Positions 57,729 to 64,000 of a DNA stretch of 64,000 nucleotides are shown piece after piece. Under the pieces are notes generated by a model. That model was not told the origin of the DNA, ran no database searches, and saw only the letters and a list, made by a program, of their open reading frames with translations. The first letter of the stretch is position 1; each line of letters begins with the position of its first letter. Both the position numbers and the translations under genes were made by a program. Origin of the DNA: Sphingomonadales bacterium (GTDB lineage Bacteria > Pseudomonadota > Alphaproteobacteria > Sphingomonadales > Sphingomonadaceae); the NCBI GenBank assembly GCA_027483465.1, contig JAIXUQ010000050.1, positions 1-64,000 of the forward strand, given 5' to 3'.

Positions 57729-60062
57729 TCAGGCCGCCGCCCGTGCCGCGCCGGCGGCCACCGCTTCGGCCGCGGCGATGGCGGCCGGCAATTCGCTGGC
57801 CGGCACGGGGCGCGCAAACAGATAGCCCTGCACCCGCTCCACCCCGGCGCCGCGCACCAGCGCCAGATCGGCCGGCTCCTCCACCCCTTCGGCCACCAGC
57901 AGCACCCCCAGCGACTGGGCCAGGCTGGCCGCGCCGCGAAAGATGCTGGCCGCCACCGGATCATCGGCCGCCCCGGTGAGGAGGCCGCTGGCGATCTTCA
58001 CCGCCGTGATCGGCAACCGGCCCAGCCGTTCCAGCGAGGAAAAGCCCGAACCGAAATCATCCATCGCCACCCCGGCGCCCAGATCGATCAGCCGCTTCAG
58101 ATTGGCGGCACTGGCCAGCGTGTCGGTCATCAGCAGCGATTCGGTCACCTCGATGGCAAAGCGCCCCGGCGCCAGCCCGGCCTCGGCAAGATCAGCCACA
58201 ATCTCGTCCACCAGATCAGGCTGGCGCAGATCGGGTACCGAGATATTCACCCACAGCGCCACATGATCAGGCAGCGGCGCCAGCGTGGCGGCGGCCTGGC
58301 GCAGCACGATCCGGCGCAACTGGCCGATCAGGCCGCGGCTTTCGGCGATGGCCACGATCAGCGCCGGGTCCACTGCCTGGCCCGCTGGCAACAGATCGGC
58401 CGGCATGCGCACCAGCGCTTCCACCGCCGCCACCCGGCCGCTGGCCAGATCCAGCATCGGCTGATAGGCGACATCGATATGCTGGGCGCGGATGGCGGCG
58501 CGCACCCGGGTTTCCAGGATGGCGGTGCGGGTGGCGGCTTCGGCCATCTGCGCCTGAAACAGCCGGATATGGCTCCCTGCTTCGGCCTTGGCGGCCAGCA
58601 GCGCCAGATCGGCGGCGCGCATCAGGCTTTCGGGCAGCATGGCATGGTCGGGCGCCAGCGCGATGCCGATGGCGGTGCCCACATTCACTTCCGTCTCGCC
58701 AAAGCGGGCCGGCACATCGATCACCGCCTGCAAGGCGGCGGCCACCGCCTGGGCGGCGGCCGGGTCCGCCACCGGCGCGATCACGCCAAATTCATCATTG
58801 GTCAGCCGCGCGACCATCAGCCGGGGATCGGCGGTGCGCAGGCGAAAGCCGATGCGGGTGATCAGCCGGTCGCCAATGGCGTGGCCGTGGCGCTCGTTCA
58901 CCAGCTTGAAGCCGTCAAGATCGATCAGCAGCAGCGCCAGCGCCTCGCCGCGATCCAGCCGCTGGCCCAGTTCCTCCAGAAAGGCGCGGCGGTTGGCCAG
59001 CCCGGTCAGCGGGCAGCGGCGCAGTTCGCGGTTCAACTCGGCGATGGCGTTGCGCTCCCCGGTGGTGTCGCGCATGATCGCCACCCAGCCGGCTTCGGGC
59101 ACCGGGATGCATTCGATGTCGATCACCCGCTCATCATTCAGCCGCAGCACGCCGTTGAAGGCCTGGCGGGCGGCCACCAGCAGCGCGGCATGGTTGAGAA
59201 ATTCCTCCGGATCGCTGGAGGCGCGGCTGAGATGCGGCGCTGTCGCCAGAAGCTCGGGCAGCCGCAGGCTCGGCGGCAGCGCATCGGGCAGGCCCAGCAA
59301 CTGGCGCGCGCTCTGGTTGATCAGCACGATCTCCAGCTGCTCGTTGAGCAGCACCAGCGGATCCTTGAAATGCTGGAGCGCGGTGTGGGTGCGCAGCCGC
59401 TCGCTGCGCTGCTCCTCGCGCGCCACCAGCAGCGCCGACAGCGCCGCATAGGACCGCAGCGCCAGCGCCACACAGGCCCCGGCATACACGCTGATGCCGA
59501 CAAAGCTGAGCAGGTTCCACGGCCGCGGCCAGTGCAGCAGCGTGCCCAGCGCCGCCGGCACCGCCAGCGCCAGCAATTGCACCAGCGTGGCGCCCGGCCG
59601 GCCGGGCCCGCTGCCATTGCCCACGCCCAGCACGGCCAGCGCCATCATCACCACCAGCGTTTCCAGGATGAACGGCGCCTGCCCGGCCATGACGCTGATC
59701 ACCAGCCCGCCCATCGCCCCCGACGAGCAGAGCGTGCCCCAGAAATAGGCCCGCTCGATCCGGTCATGCTGATCACCGAACAGCGGCCGCCGCGCCCGCC
59801 AGCAGGCCGCCGCCAGCAGGGCAAAGCCGGCCGGCGCGATGAGCGCAAACAGCATCGCCGGCCAGCTGCCAGCCTTGAGCGCGATCAGCAGCGCCAGCAC
59901 CGAGGCAACCGCGCCGCCCACGGCCAGCGGCAGGAAATTGCGGCCCAGTTCCTCGGTGAATTCGTTGCGCAGATAGCGCGGCAGCGGCGGGCCCAGCATG
60001 GCTTCGATCCGCGCGTGCAGCGGCGGCGCGGCGGGATCGGGATCAGGTGGGGCGGCGGCCAT
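57729..60062 (-). CDS. Membrane GGDEF/EAL protein with degenerate GGDEF motif
   Basis: A 777-residue c-di-GMP protein: about six N-terminal membrane helices (PLAVGGAVASVLALLIAL through NLLSFVGISVYAGACVALAL), a PAS-like region (HFKDPLVLLNEQLEIVLINQ), then a GGDEF domain and an EAL domain. The GGDEF site reads RLTNDEFG, so cyclase activity is probably lost. The EAL domain keeps EALVRM, NISVPDL, EVTESLL, DDFGSGFSS, the lysine in VKIA and AEGVE, so it should be an active phosphodiesterase. The start is uncertain: ATG at MAAAPPDPD is used; an in-frame TTG 13 codons upstream follows AAGGGG. Confidence 0.9.
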   Translation of the reverse strand: MAAAPPDPDPAAPPLHARIEAMLGPPLPRYLRNEFTEELGRNFLPLAVGGAVASVLALLIALKAGSWPAMLFALIAPAGFALLAAACWRARRPLFGDQHDRIERAYFWGTLCSSGAMGGLVISVMAGQAPFILETLVVMMALAVLGVGNGSGPGRPGATLVQLLALAVPAALGTLLHWPRPWNLLSFVGISVYAGACVALALRSYAALSALLVAREEQRSERLRTHTALQHFKDPLVLLNEQLEIVLINQSARQLLGLPDALPPSLRLPELLATAPHLSRASSDPEEFLNHAALLVAARQAFNGVLRLNDERVIDIECIPVPEAGWVAIMRDTTGERNAIAELNRELRRCPLTGLANRRAFLEELGQRLDRGEALALLLIDLDGFKLVNERHGHAIGDRLITRIGFRLRTADPRLMVARLTNDEFGVIAPVADPAAAQAVAAALQAVIDVPARFGETEVNVGTAIGIALAPDHAMLPESLMRAADLALLAAKAEAGSHIRLFQAQMAEAATRTAILETRVRAAIRAQHIDVAYQPMLDLASGRVAAVEALVRMPADLLPAGQAVDPALIVAIAESRGLIGQLRRIVLRQAAATLAPLPDHVALWVNISVPDLRQPDLVDEIVADLAEAGLAPGRFAIEVTESLLMTDTLASAANLKRLIDLGAGVAMDDFGSGFSSLERLGRLPITAVKIASGLLTGAADDPVAASIFRGAASLAQSLGVLLVAEGVEEPADLALVRGAGVERVQGYLFARPVPASELPAAIAAAEAVAAGAARAAA

Positions 60063-60297
60063 GGCTTGGGCAATTGAAATCCATATCGGGCCAATTTTCA
60101 ATGCCCCTTAACCATTTCCGGCCGGCCCGGCGGGCGGCCGGGCGGTACCCTTGACGGGGCCGGCCGGGCCGCCTATGGGCAACGCGGGCCTCCAGCCAGG
60201 GGCCTTTGCGTCCGAGGATGCACGCCGGCCAGCGAGTTTTCGCCCGCCGGCGCGTTTCCGTTTGGCGGCAATGCGATCACCACTGGGCAACCAGCAC

Positions 60298-60303
60298 AGG
60301 AGG
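60298..60303 (+). promoter_or_regulatory. Ribosome-binding site deciding the ffh TTG start
   Basis: AGGAGG, a full Shine-Dalgarno match, ends nine bases before a TTG codon that opens MFDSLSERLGGIFDRLRGRG, the standard Ffh N-terminus. Any upstream ATG would place this site inside the coding region. Confidence 0.85.
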
Positions 60304-60312
60304 CCTCGGCCT

Positions 60313-61803
60313 TTGTTTGACAGTCTTTCCGAGCGGCTTGGCGGCATATTCGACCGTTTGCGCGGCCGTGGCGCGCTGACCGAGATCGACGTGCGGGCCG
60401 CCATGCGCGAGGTGCGCGTGGCCCTGCTGGAAGCCGATGTGGCGCTGCCGGTGGTGAAGGATTTCATCGAGGCCGCCACCCAGCGCGCCATCGGTGCCGA
60501 GGTGATCAAATCGGTCACGCCCGGCCAGATGGTCGTCAAGATCGTCAATGATTGCCTGATCGAATTGCTGGCTGGCGGCGATGAACTGCCGCCGCTGAAG
60601 ATCAATGTCACCCCGCCGGCGGTGATCATGATGGTGGGCCTGCAGGGATCGGGCAAGACGACCAGCACCGCCAAGCTGGCCGGCTGGCTGGGCACGCGGG
60701 AACGCAAGAAGGTGATGATGGCCAGCCTGGACGTGGCGCGGCCGGCCGCCCAGGAACAGTTGCGCGTGCTGGGCGAACAGACCGGCATCGCCACCCTGCC
60801 GATCATCGCCGGCCAGAGCCCGGTGCAGATCGCCGAGCGCGCCCGCCAGGCCGCCCGCCTGCAGGGTTTTGACGTGGTGCTGCTCGACACCGCCGGCCGC
60901 CTGGGCGTGGACGAGGCGCTGATGGCCGAGATGGCCGCCATCGCCGGCGCCACCAGCCCCGATGAAATCCTGCTGGTGGTTGACAGCCTGACCGGGCAGG
61001 ACGCGGTGAACGTGGCCGGCGCCTTCAAGGCGCGGGTGCCGCTCACCGGGGTCATCCTCACCCGCATGGATGGCGATGCGCGCGGCGGCGCGGCGCTGTC
61101 GATGCGCCATGTCACCGGCACGCCGATCCGCTTTGCCGGCACCGGCGAGAAGCTGGACGCGCTGGAAGCCTTTGATGCCAATCGCGTGGCCGGGCGCATT
61201 CTGGGCATGGGCGACATCGTGGGCCTGGTGGAAAAGGCCGCCGCCAATTTCGAGGCCGAACAGGCCGAGAAGATGGCGGAGAAGCTGGCCAAGGGCCAGT
61301 TTGACATGGACGATCTGCGCCAACAGTTGGCCCAGATGAAGAAGATGGGCGGGCTTTCCGGCCTGGCCGCCATGATGCCCGGCATGGGCGCCGCCAAGAA
61401 GGCGATGGACAATGGCGCCATCAATCCCAAGCTGCTTGACCGGATGGAGGCGATCATCCTGTCGATGACCGCCAAGGAACGCGCCAAACCGGAAATCCTC
61501 ACCGCCAAGCGCAAGATCCGCATCGCCAACGGTTCCGGCACCACCGTGCAGGATGTGAACAAGCTGCTGAAGATGCACCAGGAAATGGCCAATGCCATGA
61601 AGCGGTTGCGCAAGATGGGCGGCATCAAGGGCATGATGAAGATGCTGTCGGGCCAAGGTGGCCTGTTGGGAGGCGGCCCTGGCCCCGAAGGTGCCGGCCC
61701 CGAGGCCGGCGGCGCCATCGACATGGGCGCGCTGGGCCGCATGTTTGGCCGCCCCGGCCTTGGCAATCTGCCGCCGGGCTTCAACAAGTTTGGCAGAAAA
61801 TAA
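60313..61803 (+). CDS. ffh: Signal recognition particle protein Ffh
   Basis: Binds signal sequences and 4.5S RNA to deliver ribosomes to FtsY. The 496-residue product has the N domain, G domain (GLQGSGKTTSTAKLAG, DTAGRLGVD, TRMDGDARGGA, GTGEKLDALEAFD) and a methionine-rich M domain (MMPGMGAAKKAM, KRLRKMGGIKGMMKML). Start is TTG with AGGAGG nine bases before it. Followed by rpsP after 48 bases, the conserved ffh-rpsP-rimM-trmD order. Confidence 0.96.
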   Translation: MFDSLSERLGGIFDRLRGRGALTEIDVRAAMREVRVALLEADVALPVVKDFIEAATQRAIGAEVIKSVTPGQMVVKIVNDCLIELLAGGDELPPLKINVTPPAVIMMVGLQGSGKTTSTAKLAGWLGTRERKKVMMASLDVARPAAQEQLRVLGEQTGIATLPIIAGQSPVQIAERARQAARLQGFDVVLLDTAGRLGVDEALMAEMAAIAGATSPDEILLVVDSLTGQDAVNVAGAFKARVPLTGVILTRMDGDARGGAALSMRHVTGTPIRFAGTGEKLDALEAFDANRVAGRILGMGDIVGLVEKAAANFEAEQAEKMAEKLAKGQFDMDDLRQQLAQMKKMGGLSGLAAMMPGMGAAKKAMDNGAINPKLLDRMEAIILSMTAKERAKPEILTAKRKIRIANGSGTTVQDVNKLLKMHQEMANAMKRLRKMGGIKGMMKMLSGQGGLLGGGPGPEGAGPEAGGAIDMGALGRMFGRPGLGNLPPGFNKFGRK

Positions 61804-61851
61804 CCCGAACCCCCTGAAATTCAACGCATTACTGGAAGGAAGACAAAGAAG

Positions 61852-62283
61852 ATGGCTATTGCAATTCGTCTGGCCCGCGGCGGCATGAAAAAGCGCCCGT
61901 TCTACCGCATCGTGGTCTCTGACAGCCGCTCCCCGCGTGATGGCAAGTTCCTCGAAAAGATCGGCACCTACAACCCGCTGCTGCCGCGTGACGATGCCAA
62001 CCGCGTGACGCTGGACAGCGAGCGCGCCGCCTATTGGCTGGGCGTGGGCGCCCAGCCGACCGACCGTGTCGCCCGTTTCCTGGATGCCGCCGGCCTGCGC
62101 ACCCGCGCCGCCCGCAGCAACCCCAAGAAGGGCGAACCCGGCGCCAAGGCCAAGGAACGCGCCGAACTGGCCGCCCAGAAGGAAGCCGAAGCCGCTGAAG
62201 CCGCTGCGGCTGCTGCCGCCGAAGCTGCCGCTGCTGCCGAAGCCCCGGCCGCCGAGGCTGCCGAAGGCGAAACCGCCGAATAA
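61852..62283 (+). CDS. rpsP: 30S ribosomal protein bS16
   Basis: Structural protein of the small subunit. The 143-residue product has a conserved first 80 residues ([20 protein letters not shown], then [11 protein letters not shown]) and a long alanine/glutamate-rich C-terminal extension, usual in alphaproteobacteria, against about 82 residues in E. coli. GGAAGGAAG lies ahead of the ATG. Confidence 0.96.
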   Translation: MAIAIRLARGGMKKRPFYRIVVSDSRSPRDGKFLEKIGTYNPLLPRDDANRVTLDSERAAYWLGVGAQPTDRVARFLDAAGLRTRAARSNPKKGEPGAKAKERAELAAQKEAEAAEAAAAAAAEAAAAAEAPAAEAAEGETAE

Positions 62284-62295
62284 GGCGCCATCGGC

Positions 62296-62784
62296 ATGGC
62301 GGCGCAATCCATCGTGTTGGCCGCCATTGCCGGCGCCCATGGCATCAGGGGCGAGGTGCGGCTCAAGCTGTTCACCGATGCCCTCGACAATCTGGCCCGT
62401 CACGCCCGCTTTGAAGCGGGCGGGCGGGCCATCGTTTTGCAGGCGGTGCGGCCCGACAAGCCGGGCATGGCGATCGCCCGGATCGACGGCGTGACCGACC
62501 GCACCGCGGCCGAGGCGCTGCGCGGACTGCAGTTGAGCGTGCCACGCGACGCGCTGCCGCCGCTGGCCGAGGGCGAATATTATGTCGCTGACTATATCGG
62601 CCGGCCGGTGGTGGACGAAACCGGCGCAGCGGTCGGCACGGTCAGATCCGTGGAGAATTTCGGCGCGTCCGACATTCTCGACATCGCGCTGGCCGGCGGC
62701 GGCAGCGTGATGGTGCCGTTCGTGGCCGACGTGGTGACCGAAACCGCCACGGCGCTGATCATTGACCGGGTGTGGCTGGCCTAG
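62296..62784 (+). CDS. rimM: Ribosome maturation factor RimM
   Basis: Helps assemble the 30S head region with bS19. The 162-residue product shows AAIAGAHGIRGEVRLKLFTD, the central EYYVADYIGRPVVDE and the PRC-barrel VPFVADVVTETATAL. Twelve bases after rpsP. Its stop is followed after two bases by the palindrome of the inserted vapBC module instead of trmD. Confidence 0.95.
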   Translation: MAAQSIVLAAIAGAHGIRGEVRLKLFTDALDNLARHARFEAGGRAIVLQAVRPDKPGMAIARIDGVTDRTAAEALRGLQLSVPRDALPPLAEGEYYVADYIGRPVVDETGAAVGTVRSVENFGASDILDIALAGGGSVMVPFVADVVTETATALIIDRVWLA

Positions 62785-62786
62785 TA

Positions 62787-62801
62787 TATACGGCACGTAT
62801 A
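62787..62801 (+). promoter_or_regulatory. Palindromic operator upstream of vapB
   Basis: TATACG-GCA-CGTATA, a perfect 6-bp inverted repeat around three bases, sits between the rimM stop and the vapB start in AT-rich DNA that also gives TATATACG. VapB-type antitoxins bind palindromes in their own promoters, so an autorepression site is likely; the assignment is inferred. Confidence 0.6.
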
Positions 62802-62819
62802 GACAGAGGCCCCGCCGCC

Positions 62820-63104
62820 ATGCCCCGCACCAAGGTCTTCAAATCCGGCAACAGCGCCGCCGTGCGCCTGCCTGCCAGCTTCGCCCCGCCGCCGGGCACG
62901 CTGGTGGAGGTGCGCGAGGAGGCCGGCCGCTGGGTGATCGAACCGGTGCCGGCCGAGGTGCCGCTGATCAATCTGGATGGCATCTGGGGCAGTTGCCCGG
63001 GCATCAAGCCCATTGCCAGCGAGGATCGGGTGTTCGACGAGCGACCATCCACCATCATGGCGCGTGAGCAGGCAGAGCGGGACAAGCGCGCGCGTGGCGA
63101 GTGA
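62820..63104 (+). CDS. vapB: VapB-family antitoxin (AbrB-like)
   Basis: A 94-residue antitoxin whose first ~50 residues have the swapped-hairpin AbrB/MazE-like DNA-binding pattern (MPRTKVFKSGNSAAVRLPAS, then GTLVEVREEAGRWVIEPVP). The C-terminal tail (PLINLDGIWGSCPGI through [14 protein letters not shown]) would bind the toxin. The ATG follows a palindromic operator. It overlaps vapC by 11 bases and is placed inside the rpsP-rimM-trmD operon. Confidence 0.88.
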   Translation: MPRTKVFKSGNSAAVRLPASFAPPPGTLVEVREEAGRWVIEPVPAEVPLINLDGIWGSCPGIKPIASEDRVFDERPSTIMAREQAERDKRARGE

Positions 63105-63483
63105 GCTGCGCTATCTGCTTGATACAAATATCTGCATCTACATTCTCGATGCGGCACGACCGTCTTTGCGCGTGAAGCTCGAGCAGCAGCCAGTGGGCAG
63201 TCTTGCCACCTCGACCATCGTGCTGGCAGAGATCCTGCGCGGCATTGATCTCGCTGACCGCAATGCCATGTCCCGGCTGAACGGCCTGTTGAACATCGTA
63301 CCGGCCCTGCCCTTCGATGCCGCCGCAGCAGAAGCCTATGCCCGCCTGCCGTTCCGCCGCGGGCGATTTGACCGGCTGATCGCTGCCCATGCCCTGTCAC
63401 TGGGGCTCACCATCATCACCGCCAATCTGGCCGATTTCGCCGATGTGCCGGGCCTGAAGGCCGAAGACTGGATGCAGCCATGA
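63094..63483 (+). CDS. vapC: VapC-family PIN-domain toxin
   Basis: A 129-residue PIN-domain endoribonuclease. Acidic active-site residues D10 ([14 protein letters not shown]), E46 (VLAEILRG), D93 ([11 protein letters not shown]) and an acidic residue in [11 protein letters not shown] are in place, so it looks functional. Start is GTG inside the vapB 3' end, since no better in-frame start precedes LRYLLDTN. The stop overlaps the trmD ATG by four bases (ATGA), tying toxin and trmD translation. Confidence 0.9.
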   Translation: MASELRYLLDTNICIYILDAARPSLRVKLEQQPVGSLATSTIVLAEILRGIDLADRNAMSRLNGLLNIVPALPFDAAAAEAYARLPFRRGRFDRLIAAHALSLGLTIITANLADFADVPGLKAEDWMQP

Positions 63484-64000
63484 GCTGGCGCGCCACCATC
63501 CTCTCCCTGTACCCGGCCATGTTTCCGGGGCCGCTGGGCCACAGCCTGGCCGGCCGGGCGCTGGCCGATGGCCGCTGGGCGCTCGAAGCGGTGAACATCC
63601 GCGATTTCGCCACCGACCGGCACCGCACCGTTGACGACACGCCGGCCGGCGGCGGGCCGGGCATGGTGCTGAAGGCCGATGTGCTGGCCGCCGCCATCGA
63701 TCATGTCGCCGATGGCCGCCCGGTGCTGGCAATGACCCCGCGCGGCCGGCCGCTCAGCCAGGCGCGGGTGCGCCACCTTGCGGGCGGCCCCGGCGCCATC
63801 ATCCTGTGCGGCCGGTTCGAAGGCTTTGACGAGCGGATCTTCCAGCGCCGCGCCATCGAGGAGGTGTCGATCGGCGATTATGTGCTGTCGGGCGGGGAGA
63901 TGGCGGCGCTGGTGCTGATGGATGCTTGCGTCAGGCTGTTGCCCGGTGTAATGGGCGCGCCTTCAAGCGGGACCGAGGAAAGCCACGAGAGCGGCCTTCT
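63480..64000 (+). CDS. trmD: tRNA (guanine-N1)-methyltransferase TrmD (partial)
   Basis: Methylates G37 of tRNAs to prevent frameshifting. The first 173 codons are visible before the window edge; the family is about 240 residues. It shows [49 protein letters not shown] and the trefoil-knot segment [18 protein letters not shown]. Its start overlaps the vapC stop in ATGA. The last gene of the conserved rpsP-rimM-trmD set, here separated from rimM by vapBC. No frame disruption is seen. Confidence 0.95.
   Translation, partial: MSWRATILSLYPAMFPGPLGHSLAGRALADGRWALEAVNIRDFATDRHRTVDDTPAGGGPGMVLKADVLAAAIDHVADGRPVLAMTPRGRPLSQARVRHLAGGPGAIILCGRFEGFDERIFQRRAIEEVSIGDYVLSGGEMAALVLMDACVRLLPGVMGAPSSGTEESHESGL

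Noticed and set aside
60151-60312. Upstream ATG starts for ffh that extend the protein N-terminus
   Set aside because: They would add Pro/Arg-rich residues not found in Ffh and would bury the perfect AGGAGG that serves the TTG start.

Overview
The window is 64 kb of dense, GC-rich DNA (roughly 68-70% by eye in most coding stretches) from an alphaproteobacterium, most likely of the Sphingomonadales. The evidence is an alphaproteobacterial LexA box (GTTC-N7-GTTC) before uvrA, an ispD-ispF fusion divergent from dusB, the ntrY-ntrX-hfq-hflX order, a pyruvate dehydrogenase E1 beta carrying its own lipoyl domain, and short palindromic GGGGGAGGATCG/CCTCCCC repeats in intergenic gaps. It is a housekeeping stretch of chromosome with no prophage, conjugative element, CRISPR array, rRNA or tRNA gene that I can see.

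Layout. 1-7.5 kb: a repeat cluster, uvrA, small hypothetical genes, a membrane-tethered LuxR-type regulator, an orphan acyl-CoA carboxyltransferase, and a hairpin-rich gap. 7.1-16.9 kb: EF-hand protein, Nudix hydrolase, ispG, two tiny membrane proteins, a GNAT enzyme, ppa, an SMR transporter, an M61 peptidase, then hisS-prfA-prmC. 16.9-22.7 kb: two serine hydrolases of the beta-lactamase fold, mazG, a GST and a YeiH-type transporter; the second hydrolase and its downstream gap look acquired. 22.7-37.2 kb: one long minus-strand block for cell wall, translation, replication and signalling (dusB, ntrY, ntrX, hfq, hflX, mltB, rlpA, dac, tmk, holB, metG, tatD and an MBL hydrolase). 37.3-41.2 kb: ispDF-pncC, then lipA with a RatA-like gene, and a beta-carbonic anhydrase. 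41.2-48.5 kb: a MITE-like element and a possible small RNA, then the pyruvate dehydrogenase operon (pdhA-pdhB-NYN-pdhC-orf-lpdA-orf) and ftsB. 48.6-57.7 kb: fatty-acid oxidation, a DUF3089 hydrolase, an exported MsrB/MsrA pair, MipA/OmpV, two small regulatory-type proteins, pdxH, phzF, dapF and ftsY. 57.7-64 kb: an EAL protein with a degenerate GGDEF motif, then ffh-rpsP-rimM-[vapB-vapC]-trmD, with trmD cut by the window edge.

Working together: ftsY and ffh (SRP pathway) flank the EAL gene; prfA-prmC pair release factor 1 with its methylase; mltB, rlpA, dac and ftsB serve peptidoglycan and division; ispG and ispDF supply isoprenoids; pdhABC and lpdA form one complex, and lipA makes its cofactor.

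The most unusual features are: a HisRS whose C-terminal domain is encoded by foreign-looking low-GC DNA; a low-GC, possibly carrier-protein-like gene fitted exactly between pdhC and lpdA; a VapBC toxin-antitoxin module spliced between rimM and trmD with vapC/trmD stop-start overlap; an intergenic repeat inserted in frame in the PdhC linker; a MITE that supplies the last base of the carbonic anhydrase stop codon; and a candidate C-rich-loop small RNA next to it. All functional calls come from reading the sequence; no database search was run.
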